A stretch of DNA of 64,000 bases. Source: Spiribacter halobius. GTDB lineage: Bacteria; Pseudomonadota; Gammaproteobacteria; Nitrococcales; Nitrococcaceae. Shown here piece after piece: positions 23,212 through 32,051 of this stretch. The translations under genes were made by a program, and so were the position numbers. The notes below the pieces were generated by a model, which searched no databases, had not been told where the DNA came from, and was given only the letters and a program-made list of their open reading frames with translations. The first letter of the stretch is position 1. Each line of letters starts with the position of its first letter. The stretch covers positions 2,170,001 through 2,234,000 of the forward strand of contig NZ_CP086615.1 of NCBI RefSeq assembly GCF_020883455.1, read 5' to 3'.

Positions 23212-23880
23212 TCAGGAGGCGGCCAGCGGAATCGGCTCTGGTGAGACACCCTGTTCCTGCGCCGCCTGGCGTTGCCGCTCCAGCGCGCGTTGGAAGGGGT
23301 CGCGTGCCTGCAGGCCCTGCCAGTAGTCCTGTATGCCAGCGGAGAAATGCTCGCCAAGACCAAGGTCGGAGGCCAGCAGCAGAGCGTAGCCCACGGCGAT
23401 GTCGGCGATGGTGAAGCGCCCTGCGCAGAGACAGGCCCGGTCCGCCACCGCGGCGTCAACGGCCCGCAGCCGTGCCAGGAACCAGCGGGTGTAGTCCTCG
23501 ACGACCTGCGGGTGGCGGCGCGCCTCGGGCTCCAGGCGGCTGTAGCGCAGCACGAGGGTCTGCGGAAAGGTGAGGGTGGCCTCGCCGAAGTGCAGCCAGT
23601 TGAGGTAGGCCCCGAAGTCGGGCTCCGCGCTCCCCACCTCCAGATCGGAGGGGCCGTAGCGGCTCACCAGGTACTGGCAGATGGCGACCGACTCGGTCAT
23701 GCGCACCGGGCCGTCGAGAAACAGCGGAATGGTGCCGATGGGGTTGAGCGCCTTGTAGTCCTTGCGATGGACGCGGGGCGGGAACGGCAGCACCTGCAGC
23801 TCGCAGGGCAGGCCGAGCTCCTCCAGCGTCCACAGTACGCGAAAGGAGCGGGCGTTCACGCAGTGGTAGAGGGTGATCAT
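23212..23880 (-). CDS. glutathione S-transferase family protein
   Basis: The 222-residue protein has a thioredoxin-like N-terminal domain (ITLYHCVNARSFRVLWTLEELGLPCE, NPIGTIPLFLDG, and the SNAIL-type MTESVAICQYL) and an all-helical C-terminal domain containing the GRFTIADIAVGYAL N-capping box. Glutathione conjugation or reduction of electrophiles is likely; the substrate is unknown. Start at ATG 23880 (MITLYHC) rather than the upstream in-frame extension. Divergent from the mandelate-racemase-like gene, with 99 bp between them. Confidence 0.9.
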   Translation of the reverse strand: MITLYHCVNARSFRVLWTLEELGLPCELQVLPFPPRVHRKDYKALNPIGTIPLFLDGPVRMTESVAICQYLVSRYGPSDLEVGSAEPDFGAYLNWLHFGEATLTFPQTLVLRYSRLEPEARRHPQVVEDYTRWFLARLRAVDAAVADRACLCAGRFTIADIAVGYALLLASDLGLGEHFSAGIQDYWQGLQARDPFQRALERQRQAAQEQGVSPEPIPLAAS

Positions 23881-23979
23881 GGGTGGCACGTCATCCGCCG
23901 GCTGCAGCGCACGGAAAGATAGCATTCCCCCCTGGCGGCTAGACTACGGGTTAGTGATGGCCGGGAGGCAGACGCGCTG

Positions 23980-25104
23980 ATGACCGCCGAGCTGACCATC
24001 CGCGATCTGCAGGTGCGCGGAGCGAGCGTGCCGATGCCCCGCCCGCTGGTGACGGGGGGCGGCACCATCCGCACCGCACCGCTGGCACTCGTGGACCTGC
24101 TTACCGAGGAGGGGGTGACCGGCCACACCTACCTCTTCTGCTACACGCCGCCGGCCCTGGGGCCCGTGGTGGCGCTGCTGCACAGCCTCGCGCCGGTGCT
24201 GCAGGGGCAGCCCCTTGCGCCGCACGAGCTGGAGCGCTCCCTGCGCGCCCGCTTCCGCCTGCTGGGGAGTACCGGCATTGTCGGCATGGCTATCGCCGGC
24301 ATCGACATGGCCGCCTGGGACGCCCTGGCCCGGTCGCGGTCCCTGCCGCTGGTGCGCCTTCTCGGCGGCCAGCCCGGGCGGATTCCCGCATACAACAGCT
24401 GCGGTCTCGGGATGATCGGACCGGAGCGCGCGGGTGAGGAGGCGCGGGAGCTGGTGGCGGCGGGCTTCCCGGCGGTGAAGATCCGCCTCGGCTATCCGGA
24501 GCTCGCGACCGATCTCGCCGTGGTCCGCGCCGTTCGCGAGGCCGTGGGCGAAGGGGTGCGTCTGATGTGCGACTACAATCAGTCCCTCTCCGTGCCGGAG
24601 GCCGAGTGCCGGGTGGCGGCGCTGGCCGGGGAGGGCCTGACCTGGATCGAGGAGCCGACCCTCGCGGATGACCTTCGCGGCTATGCACGCATTCGTGCCG
24701 CCGCTGCCACCCCGATACAGGCCGGAGAGAACTGGTGGGGCGCGCGGGAGATGCAGGCAGCCCTGGACGCGGGCTACTGCGACCTGGGCATGCCGGACGT
24801 CATGAAGATCGGCGGCATTACCGGCTGGCTGCGGGCCGCCGCGGTGGCGGACACGGCAGGGCTGCCCCTCTCGAGCCATATCTTCCCCGAGGTCAGTGCC
24901 CACCTCCTGGCCGCCTCGCCCACGCGCCACTGGCTCGAATACGTGGACTGGGCGAACCCCATCCTGCGCGAGCCGCTTGCCATCGAGGACGGCCATGCCC
25001 TCGTCCCCGATCGGCCCGGTTCCGGGATCGAGTGGGACGAGGCCGCCCTGGCGCCGTACCTTTGCGGCGCCCCGGACTGCGTCGACGGTTCGGTCAAGGG
25101 CTGA
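23980..25104 (+). CDS. enolase-superfamily protein of the mandelate racemase group
   Basis: The 374-residue protein follows Pseudomonas mandelate racemase closely: DYNQSL and EEPTL metal-ligand motifs, GENW, MPDVMKIGGITGW, SSHIFPEVSAHLLAASPTRHWLEYVDWA. The H300 base (H297 in MdlA) is present. At the second catalytic site the KxK motif reads K167-I-R169, so the S-specific lysine is replaced by arginine. A racemase needs both bases; an acid-sugar dehydratase or a one-sided enzyme is more likely. Its GTG/ATG region follows GGCAGACGCGCTG, a weak RBS. It ends 7 bp before the convergent GFA gene. Confidence 0.85.
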   Translation: MTAELTIRDLQVRGASVPMPRPLVTGGGTIRTAPLALVDLLTEEGVTGHTYLFCYTPPALGPVVALLHSLAPVLQGQPLAPHELERSLRARFRLLGSTGIVGMAIAGIDMAAWDALARSRSLPLVRLLGGQPGRIPAYNSCGLGMIGPERAGEEARELVAAGFPAVKIRLGYPELATDLAVVRAVREAVGEGVRLMCDYNQSLSVPEAECRVAALAGEGLTWIEEPTLADDLRGYARIRAAAATPIQAGENWWGAREMQAALDAGYCDLGMPDVMKIGGITGWLRAAAVADTAGLPLSSHIFPEVSAHLLAASPTRHWLEYVDWANPILREPLAIEDGHALVPDRPGSGIEWDEAALAPYLCGAPDCVDGSVKG

Positions 25105-25111
25105 TGACCGC

Positions 25112-25534
25112 TCACTCCGAGGAATAGAGCGCAAACACCTCCGCCGCGGTCAGATTCGTGGTGTCCTCCGCCAGCGAATAAAAGGCGGGCTTATCGTCGA
25201 TGAAGATCTGCCTGGTGAGCTGCCAGCGGTCCTGGTCGTCGAGCAGGCCGACGGGCAGGGCGTAGTGGGTACCGGCCTGGAGCCGATAGAAGAGGTGCGT
25301 GCCGCAGTGGCGGCAGAAGCCGCGTTCGGCCCAGTCCGAGGAGGGGTAGACGGCAATGTGCTCGGCGCCTTCGAACGCCACGGCGTCGGCGCATTCCACG
25401 GCGAACATCGGCCCGCCGCTCCAGGTGCGGCACAGGCTGCAGTGGCAGACGTCCACCTCGTGGCTCTTCGGGGTGGCCACGAGGCGCACGGCGCCGCAGA
25501 GGCAGCGGCCGTGCAGCGGTTCGGTGGGATCCAT
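25112..25534 (-). CDS. GFA-family zinc protein (second copy)
   Basis: The 140-residue protein has the zinc-binding pattern GRCLCGAVRL, VCHCSLCRTWSGGP, GFCRHCGTHLFYRL. Its last 30 residues (TTNLTAAEVFALYSSE) are of the type common in the family. Reaction unknown. It lies 3 bp downstream of the methyltransferase at 25538, so it probably shares a transcript. It is only distantly similar to the member at 12343-12765. Confidence 0.85.
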   Translation of the reverse strand: MDPTEPLHGRCLCGAVRLVATPKSHEVDVCHCSLCRTWSGGPMFAVECADAVAFEGAEHIAVYPSSDWAERGFCRHCGTHLFYRLQAGTHYALPVGLLDDQDRWQLTRQIFIDDKPAFYSLAEDTTNLTAAEVFALYSSE

Positions 25535-25537
25535 GCC

Positions 25538-26350
25538 TCAGTCCTCCACAGCGGTGTGATGGGGTATGGCGGGGCGCCGCGAGCCGCGCTCGCTGCCCTT
25601 CTTCTCCAGGACCCAGATCATGAACGGGCTGCGCGCCGGATCGAAGGGGCTGCGGTCGTAGTGACCGTGGACGTCCCGCACGCGGAAGCCGGCATCCCGG
25701 GCCATGGCGGCAAAGCGCTCGCGCTCGATCAGCTCGAAGCGCATCGGTAGCAGGCGCTTCCAGCGCAGGCTGCCGTCGGCGCCGAAGCACTCGAAGAATT
25801 GCAGGCGGTTGACGACGGGCTGGCCGCCGGTCTCAAAGCCGGAGACAACGAGACTGCCTTCCCGGTGGGGAAAACGGCCGACCAGGCGCAGGGTGCCGTC
25901 GACCTGGCGGCGGCGCAGCGCCGGGTTGTGCAGGGTGCAGATGAAGCGCCCGCCGGGCAGAAGGCAGCGGTGCACGGCCGCGAGTGCCTGGCGCTGGCGT
26001 GCCTCGCCGGTGATTTCCATGAACGACTGGAACGGCAGCAGCGCAAGCCGGAAGCGCGCGGGCAGCTCGAGCTGACAGATATCCGCGCAGCGCAGCTCGG
26101 CGCGCAGCCCACGCTGCCGCAGCTTGCGGTCGAGCACCTCGAGCATCCGCGGCGAGACGTCGACGCAGGTCAGCGCCACACCGGCCTCGATCAGCGGCAG
26201 CGACAGCCGACCGGTGCCGGCGGTGAGCTCCAGCACGGGTCCGGCCGCCGCCTGCGCCTCCTGCAGGAAGAACGGGACGTCATCGACGGCCGTGACGTAG
26301 AGATCGTAGATCTCGGCGACGGGATCGTAGTCGATGCTGGTTGCGCTCAT
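25538..26350 (-). CDS. class I SAM-dependent methyltransferase
   Basis: The 270-residue protein starts MSATSIDYDPVAEIYDLY, a common beginning for UbiE/Methyltransf_11-like enzymes. SAM motif I is PVLELTAGTGRLSLPL, followed by LTCVDVSPRMLEVL; then ALLPFQSFMEITG and LLPGGRFICTLHNP. The C-terminal part has FELIERERFAAMARDAGFRV. Small-molecule substrate, unknown. The frame stays open upstream to 26830, but the extension is the shadow of the GNAT gene. Confidence 0.85.
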   Translation of the reverse strand: MSATSIDYDPVAEIYDLYVTAVDDVPFFLQEAQAAAGPVLELTAGTGRLSLPLIEAGVALTCVDVSPRMLEVLDRKLRQRGLRAELRCADICQLELPARFRLALLPFQSFMEITGEARQRQALAAVHRCLLPGGRFICTLHNPALRRRQVDGTLRLVGRFPHREGSLVVSGFETGGQPVVNRLQFFECFGADGSLRWKRLLPMRFELIERERFAAMARDAGFRVRDVHGHYDRSPFDPARSPFMIWVLEKKGSERGSRRPAIPHHTAVED

Positions 26351-26397
26351 TGCACTGATCCTCCCGCAGCGGGGGGTACACGCCCCTGTTGCCGCGA

Positions 26398-27021
26398 TCA
26401 GCCGGCCTCCGGCATCGGTTCCGGCGCGCGCTGCTCCGCCCGCCCTTCCATGGGCTCGAGGGAAGCCGGGAGGTGAAGCGCCTTCGCCATCCGCACGACG
26501 GGAAACGCGATGCCTTCGCGCAGCGGCAGCGCGGTGCGCTCGATGCGCCGGAAACCGCGCCGGGCGTAGAAGCGCTCGGCGGTGAGCGTCGAGCGCAGCA
26601 CGAGGCTGCCGGCGTGCCCTTCCGCCGCCGCGGCCTGCTCCAGGTGCTCGTAGATCCGCCCGCCGACGCCGCGGCCCGCGGCCGCCGGATGCACGTAGAG
26701 TGCGCGAATCTCCACCTCGGGTAGCACGCCCTCCCTGGTACAGCGCATCTGCCCGGTCGGCTGCCAGCCACCGCTGCCGACCAGCGCACCGTCCAGGGTC
26801 GCGACCAGGAGTCGGCCAGCTTCGAGGCAATCGGGTGCCGTCGTGTCGAAGTCGCTCAGGAACGCCGCCAGCTGGACGCCGGAGTAGTCCCTGGCGCAGA
26901 GCGTCAGCACGCTGAGGATATGCATGGCGCGGAGCGCCGCGACGTCTTCACCGCAGGCGGGCCGCAGACAGAGGTGGGGACCGTCGGCCGGACTCTGCTG
27001 ACGGTTTTCCACGGTAAACAT
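26398..27021 (-). CDS. GNAT-family N-acetyltransferase
   Basis: The 207-residue protein has an N-terminal acceptor part and the acetyl-CoA core: VEIRALYVHPAAAGRGVGGRIYEHLEQAAAAEG is the A motif, and STLTAERFYARRGFRRIERTALPL is the B motif. Substrate unknown. The ATG at 27021 (MFTVENRQQ) follows an excellent GGAGGT; the in-frame extension to 27129 is not supported. Forms a likely operon with the methyltransferase and GFA genes, 47 bp apart. Confidence 0.87.
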   Translation of the reverse strand: MFTVENRQQSPADGPHLCLRPACGEDVAALRAMHILSVLTLCARDYSGVQLAAFLSDFDTTAPDCLEAGRLLVATLDGALVGSGGWQPTGQMRCTREGVLPEVEIRALYVHPAAAGRGVGGRIYEHLEQAAAAEGHAGSLVLRSTLTAERFYARRGFRRIERTALPLREGIAFPVVRMAKALHLPASLEPMEGRAEQRAPEPMPEAG

Positions 27022-27192
27022 TCTTGACCTCCGGGTTGTAGTGGACCGCGCCGGCGTCTGCCGGGCGGGCTGCCAATCCGGGGGGAACGATAGGCAAGAG
27101 CCGCGGGAAGGTTGAGGTCGAATCACCACGGAAAAGCGTCATGATCGGGGCCCTGTCGGCGCCGGGCGACAGGCCCGCGAGGCGGCCAGGCC

Positions 27193-28146
27193 TCAGGCAG
27201 CGATCGGGCCCGTGCGGCGGCCGTCACGCAGCTCCGTGGGTTTGCGGCCAAGAACGCGCAGGAACGCCTCGCGCATCCGGTCCTCGCAGGCGAAGCCGAC
27301 CTCTCTCGCGATGGCGCCCAGGCTCAGGCGGGTGTTCTCCACCATCGGGCGCGCCTCCTCGACCCGCACGCGCTCGATGAAGCGTGCCGGGGTGATGCCC
27401 GTCTCGTTCTTGAAGGCGCGGGTGAACTGGCGCGGTGAGAGCAGGGCGACCTCCGCAAGCCGCTCCACCGGCAGCGGCTCACGCAGGTGCTCGCGGATGA
27501 ATCCCACCACGCGGCGCATGCGGTTGCTGCTGGTTGAAGTGTTCAGCAGCGTGGAGATCTGCGGGCTCATGCCATCGCGCCGCGTGTAGATGAGCATGTC
27601 CCGCGCCACGCGGGAGGCCAGCGACGGGCCGAAGTCCGCCTCCACGAGGGCGAGGGTGACGTGCAGCGCGGAGACGTCGCCGGCGCAGGACCAGACCGGC
27701 CCCTGGTCCAGATACAGCCGACCGGGCACGATCTCCACCTCCGGAAACTGGCTGCGGAAGGCCTCGAGCTGCTTCCAGTGCACCGTCGCCCGGGCGCCGG
27801 CAAGCAATCCGGCGCGGGCGGCGACGAAGTTCCCCGAGCAGAGCGCAACCGTTCGCCGCGCCCGCGCCGCCAGGGTGACGGCCAGCTCGCAGAGCGCCTG
27901 GGGCTGGGTGGTGACGAAGTCCGGGCAGCCGGCGATGAAGAGGGTGGTGAGGCGCCCCGGGTCCGGTCGGTGCACGCGCAGCTCGACTCCGAGATCCGTG
28001 GGCACCATGCCGTCCTGCACCCCGACCAGCTCCCACTGGTAGCTCCCCGGGCGGGCGAGCTCGGCGTGGCTCAGCACCTCCAGGGCACTGGAGATCTCCC
28101 AGAGATGGGCGCCTTCGTGGACCAGAAATCGAACTGCTCGCGGCAT
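27193..28146 (-). CDS. GlxA-type AraC-family transcriptional regulator
   Basis: The 317-residue protein couples a DJ-1/PfpI-like N-terminal domain (residues about 5-190, with VALCSGNFVAARAGLLAGARATVHW including the nucleophile-elbow cysteine) to a C-terminal AraC double helix-turn-helix (about 215-315, with LAEVALLSPRQFTRAFKNETGITPARFIERVRVEEAR). Such regulators respond to nitrogenous metabolites such as quaternary amines. The target is unknown; adjacent genes are the GNAT gene and, divergently, the ABC exporter. The gap 28147-28400 (254 bp) probably holds both promoters, but no clear operator was recognised. Confidence 0.92.
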   Translation of the reverse strand: MPRAVRFLVHEGAHLWEISSALEVLSHAELARPGSYQWELVGVQDGMVPTDLGVELRVHRPDPGRLTTLFIAGCPDFVTTQPQALCELAVTLAARARRTVALCSGNFVAARAGLLAGARATVHWKQLEAFRSQFPEVEIVPGRLYLDQGPVWSCAGDVSALHVTLALVEADFGPSLASRVARDMLIYTRRDGMSPQISTLLNTSTSSNRMRRVVGFIREHLREPLPVERLAEVALLSPRQFTRAFKNETGITPARFIERVRVEEARPMVENTRLSLGAIAREVGFACEDRMREAFLRVLGRKPTELRDGRRTGPIAA

Positions 28147-28400
28147 GGCTCACACCGAATTCGTTTCGGACAACGGATCGGTCTGCCGGCCGCCCCTCAC
28201 CGGCGAGGCACAAGAGGTTAAGTCGTCCAGTCGGAAGGTTCCGTTACTCCCGACGTACGGCAGCCGGTTCGCCCATCAGCAGCAGCCGCCGCCTATTGAT
28301 GCCGCGGCGGGGAGCGGAGAAGCTACGCCATCGGCGCAGGGACCGTTGAAGGCACGCAGGGCCAGGAGATCGGGCGGCGGCGCAGAGATTGGGCAGGCGG

Positions 28401-29390
28401 ATGACAACCACACCAGCGATAGAGACGATGGCGCTCCAGAAGCGCTTCCGGGAGACTGAGGCGCTGCGGGGTATCGATCTGCGGGTCGAGCGCGGCACGG
28501 TGTTCGGCCTGCTCGGCCCGAACGGCGCCGGCAAGACCACCACCATCCGCGTGCTGGCGACGCTGCTGCGGCCCACCGGCGGTACGGCGCGGGTGCTCGG
28601 GCACGACGTGGTGCAGGAGGCCGCCCGGGTGCGGGCGCAGGTCAGCCTGACGGGGCAGTTCGCCTCCCTGGACGAGGACCTGACGGCCCGGGAGAACCTG
28701 GTGCTCGTGGCGCGGCTGCTCGGCTTCGGCTGGCGCGCCGCCCGCGCGCGGGCCCGGGAGCTGCTGGTGGCCTTCGGTCTGGCGGACGTGGGCGGCCGGC
28801 AGGTACGCAGCTTTTCCGGCGGCATGCGCCGGCGCCTGGATATCGCTGCGAGCCTGGCGAAGCGACCGGAGCTGCTGTTCCTGGATGAGCCCACCACCGG
28901 TCTCGATCCGCGCAGCCGCAGCCAGGTCTGGGAGCTGGTGCGCGGCATCGCGGCAGAGGGCACCACGGTGCTGCTCACGACCCAGTATCTCGAGGAGGCG
29001 GACCGCCTCGCGCAGCGCATGGCCGTGATCGACGACGGCCGCGTGATCGCCCAGGGGTCGGGCCGCGAGCTCAAGGCCTCCGTGGGTAGCCGCGCGCTGC
29101 ACGTGCAGGTGGCGGATCCGGCGCGGCTCGCCGAGGCCTCGGCACTGCTCCGTGAGGTGATGCAGGACGAAGTGCACGACGGCCCCGAACCCGGCATGTT
29201 ATCCGTCCGGGTCGCCCGGGAGGCGCGGGTGGCGGAGGCCCTCGCGGCGCTCGCCGCGAGGGGCCTCGCGGTGCGGGAGTTCGCCCTGGTGCAGCCGAGC
29301 CTGGATGACGTCTTCTTCGCCCTTACCGGCCATGGCGCCGAGCAGGGGGCCACTGGCGAGGCCGCAGCGCCCGCGGAGGTGGTGGCATGA
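28401..29390 (+). CDS. ABC transporter ATPase, DrrA type
   Basis: The 329-residue ATP-binding subunit has Walker A GPNGAGKTTT, signature FSGGMRRRLDIAASL, Walker B LLFLDEPTTGLDP and H-switch TTQYLEEAD. The extended C-terminal domain ending PSLDDVFFALTG is typical of the daunorubicin-resistance (DrrA) type drug/lipid exporters. The ATG at 28401 lies 12 bp inside the longest frame and is preceded by GGCAGGCGG. Overlaps the permease gene by ATGA. Confidence 0.93.
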   Translation: MTTTPAIETMALQKRFRETEALRGIDLRVERGTVFGLLGPNGAGKTTTIRVLATLLRPTGGTARVLGHDVVQEAARVRAQVSLTGQFASLDEDLTARENLVLVARLLGFGWRAARARARELLVAFGLADVGGRQVRSFSGGMRRRLDIAASLAKRPELLFLDEPTTGLDPRSRSQVWELVRGIAAEGTTVLLTTQYLEEADRLAQRMAVIDDGRVIAQGSGRELKASVGSRALHVQVADPARLAEASALLREVMQDEVHDGPEPGMLSVRVAREARVAEALAALAARGLAVREFALVQPSLDDVFFALTGHGAEQGATGEAAAPAEVVA

Positions 29391-30196
29391 GCCGCCCCGG
29401 ACTGCCGTCTGCCGGAATTGCGGAACGGGCTGCCGCCCCGCCGGGCGCGCTGTCGGCCGTGCTGACCCTCGGCTGGCGGGCGGCACTGAAGATCAAGCAC
29501 GTGCCGTTCCAGCTCTTCGACGTCATGGTCCTTCCCATCATGATGACGGTGCTGTTCACCTTCCTCTTCGGTGGCGCGCTGGCGGGCTCGACCGGGGCCT
29601 ACCTGCAGTTCCTGCTGCCGGGCATCGTGGTGCAGACGGTGCTGTTCCTGACCGTCTACACCGGAGTCGGCCTCAACACGGACGTCCAGCACGGCCTGTT
29701 CGACCGCTTCCGCTCGCTGCCCATCTGGCAGCCCGCGCCGGTGGTAGGCGCGCTGCTGGGGGACCTCGCCCGCTATTCCCTGGCGGCGATGGTGGTGGTC
29801 GTGGTGGGGCTTCTGCTCGGCTTCCGGCCGGAGGCCGGCGTCGGGGGCGTGCTGCTGGCGGTCCTGCTGCTGATGGTGTTTGCCTCGGCGATGTCCTGGC
29901 TATGGATTATCGTGGGCTTTCTGGTCCCCACGGCGGAGTCGGTCATGACCACCAGCTTCCTGGTGATCTTCCCGCTGACCTTTATCAGCAACATCTTCGT
30001 GGACCCGGCGACCATGCCGGACTGGCTGCAGGCCGTGGTGGCGGCGAACCCCGTGACCCATCTCACCAACGCCTCGCGGGGATTGATGCATGGCGGCGTG
30101 GCGCTCGTGGATGTGGCCTGGGTGCTGGGCGCCTCGGCGGTGCTGACCGCCCTCTTCGCGCCGGTGGCGATGCGGCTGTATTACCGCGAACGGTGA
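29387..30196 (+). CDS. ABC-2 type permease, DrrB type
   Basis: The 269-residue protein has about six hydrophobic segments and ABC-2 features: KHVPFQLFDVMVLPIMMTVLFTFLFGGAL and FLVPTAESVMTTSFLVIFPLTFISNIFVDPATMP with WLQAVVAANPVTHLTNASRGLM. It pairs with the ATPase above to form an exporter at the inner membrane. The substrate is unknown. Its 3' end overlaps the convergent transaminase gene by 16 bp. Confidence 0.92.
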   Translation: MSRPGLPSAGIAERAAAPPGALSAVLTLGWRAALKIKHVPFQLFDVMVLPIMMTVLFTFLFGGALAGSTGAYLQFLLPGIVVQTVLFLTVYTGVGLNTDVQHGLFDRFRSLPIWQPAPVVGALLGDLARYSLAAMVVVVVGLLLGFRPEAGVGGVLLAVLLLMVFASAMSWLWIIVGFLVPTAESVMTTSFLVIFPLTFISNIFVDPATMPDWLQAVVAANPVTHLTNASRGLMHGGVALVDVAWVLGASAVLTALFAPVAMRLYYRER

Positions 30197-31056
30197 TCCG
30201 CGGCGAGCAGACGCCGGCGGCTCTCCTCGATGTAGAGCTCCCGTATCCGCCGCACCACCGGGCCGGGCGTGCCGCCGCCGATGTCGTGGCCGTCGATGTT
30301 GATCACGGGGGTCACCAGGCTGGTGGCGCTGGTGATGAAGGCCTCGGCGGCCTGCTTGGCCTCGGCAACGGTGAACGCGCGCTCGCGGATCGGGACGCCG
30401 GCTTCCCTGGCGTAGGCGAGCACGGCGCTGCGGGTGATGCCATGGAGGATGGCCTCGGAGAGCTGGCGGGTCACGACCGTCCCGTCCGGCTCCACGATGT
30501 ACGCGTTGTTGGAGGTGCCTTCCGTGACCGTGCCCTCGTGCACCATCCAGGCGTCGTCGGCACCGTGGCGAACGGCCTCGGTCTTTGCCATGGAGGGGTA
30601 GAGCAGCTGGGTGGTCTTGATGTCGCAGCGTCGCCAGCGCTGATCGGGGACGGTGATTACCCGGATGCCGCGCTTCGCAGTGGGGCTCTCCAGAAGCGCC
30701 TTCTCCTGGGTGAACAGCACCAGCGATGGGGTCGGCTCATCGGGCATGAGGAAGTCCCGCTCGGCGGCGCCGCGGGAGACCTGCAGGTAGATCAGGCCCT
30801 CCCGCAGGCCGTTGCGCCGGAGGAGCTCGCGGTGGATCTCCAGCAGGGTCTCGTCGCTGCAGGGCGCGGGAATGTCGAGCTCGCCGAGGCTGCGGGCGAG
30901 ACGGCGCATGTGCGCGTCGAAGTCCACCAGGCCGCCGTCGAGCACCGCGGTCACCTCATACACGGCGTCGGCGAAGAGGATCCCGCGGTCGAAGATCGAC
31001 AGGGTTGCCTCGGTTTCGGGGAGATACTGCCCGTTGACGTAGACCGTTCGGCTCAT
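30181..31056 (-). CDS. class IV aminotransferase, D-amino-acid transaminase type
   Basis: Fold-type IV PLP enzyme, 291 residues, expected to exchange amino groups between D-alanine or other D-amino acids and 2-oxoglutarate, giving D-glutamate. PLP lysine K147 lies in RRCDIKTTQLLYPSMAKTEA; FDRGILFADAVYEV near residue 22 and EGTSNNAYIV near 190 are typical of D-amino-acid transaminases. SRGAAERDF fits the substrate-carboxylate region. ATG 31056 lies 5 bp after the dgcA stop; ATG 31071 would overlap dgcA. Third gene of the dgcN-dgcA operon. Confidence 0.88.
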   Translation of the reverse strand: MSRTVYVNGQYLPETEATLSIFDRGILFADAVYEVTAVLDGGLVDFDAHMRRLARSLGELDIPAPCSDETLLEIHRELLRRNGLREGLIYLQVSRGAAERDFLMPDEPTPSLVLFTQEKALLESPTAKRGIRVITVPDQRWRRCDIKTTQLLYPSMAKTEAVRHGADDAWMVHEGTVTEGTSNNAYIVEPDGTVVTRQLSEAILHGITRSAVLAYAREAGVPIRERAFTVAEAKQAAEAFITSATSLVTPVINIDGHDIGGGTPGPVVRRIRELYIEESRRRLLAADHRSR

Positions 31057-31061
31057 CGGCT

Positions 31062-32051
31062 CTAGCCCCATAACGTGGATTCCGGTGGATGGACGCCCCG
31101 GGCGTCGTAGCGCAGCCCGGGTTCGCGGTCCGCCGCCAGCAGCAGCGGGCCGTCCAGATCGGTGTAGGCAGCCCCCTGGGCGAGCAGCACCGCCGGCGCC
31201 ATCGCCAGCGAGGTCGCGAGCATGCAGCCGACCATGATGCCGAGGCCATCGGCGCGCGCGGCCTCGCGCAGCGCGAGTGCCTCGGTCAAGCCGCCCGCCT
31301 TGTCGAGCTTGATATTGACCAGATCGTAGCGCCCGCGTATCCGGGCCAGCGAGGTGCGATCGTGGCAGCTCTCGTCCGCGCAGAGGGGCACCGGCCGCGG
31401 CAGCTCGGCAAGGGCAGCGTCGTCCGCCGCCGGCAGCGGCTGCTCGATCATGGCCACGCCGGCGCGGGCAAGCTCGGGGGCGAGGCGCTCGTAGGCGGCG
31501 GCGTCCCAGCCCTCGTTGGCATCGACGATGAGCCGCGCCTCCGGGGCGCCGTCGCGCACCGCGTGGATGCGCTCGATGTCCTCGTCGCCGCCGCCGAGCT
31601 TGATCTTGAGCAGGGGGCGCGCCGCGTTGGCAGCGGCGCTGGCGGCCATGGCCGCCGGCGTATCCAGGGAGAGGGTATAGGCGGTGATCACCGGCTCCGG
31701 CGCCGCGAGCCCTGCCAGCTCCCAGACGCGCCGGCCGGACTGCTTCGCCGCCAGGTCCCAGAGCGCGCAGTCGAGGGCGTTGCGCGCCGCGCCGGCGGCC
31801 AGCGTCCCCGCCAGGGCGTCGCGGTCGAGGCCCTCGGCTACCGCCTCCCGCAGCCCCTCCAGGGTCGCGACCACGCCGGCCACGGTCTCGCCGTAGTGGG
31901 CGTAGGGCACGCACTCGCCCTGACCGGTGTGGCCATGCTCGTGGATCGCCACGCGCACCACTTCCTGCACCGTGCGCGACCCGCGGGAGATGGTGAACGC
32001 CGCGCGCAGCGGAAAGCGCTCGGCGTGGACCTCGAGGCGGCGCCGGCTCAC
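31062..32051 (-). CDS. dgcA: N-acetyl-D-glutamate racemase DgcA / dipeptide-epimerase-like enzyme
   Basis: Enolase superfamily, 329 residues, of the dipeptide-epimerase branch: KIKLGGG (KxK), VDANEGW, MIEQPLP, CADES, NIKLDKAGGLTEAL (KxD), MVGCMLATS. Alone it would be called an L-Ala-D/L-Glu epimerase. Its translationally coupled partner is the DUF1611 protein, and this pair is the published DgcN/DgcA route, in which D-Glu is N-acetylated and then racemised. GTG at 32051 overlaps the dgcN stop (GTGA). Epimerase of muropeptide recycling remains an alternative. Confidence 0.82.
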   Translation of the reverse strand: MSRRRLEVHAERFPLRAAFTISRGSRTVQEVVRVAIHEHGHTGQGECVPYAHYGETVAGVVATLEGLREAVAEGLDRDALAGTLAAGAARNALDCALWDLAAKQSGRRVWELAGLAAPEPVITAYTLSLDTPAAMAASAAANAARPLLKIKLGGGDEDIERIHAVRDGAPEARLIVDANEGWDAAAYERLAPELARAGVAMIEQPLPAADDAALAELPRPVPLCADESCHDRTSLARIRGRYDLVNIKLDKAGGLTEALALREAARADGLGIMVGCMLATSLAMAPAVLLAQGAAYTDLDGPLLLAADREPGLRYDARGVHPPESTLWG

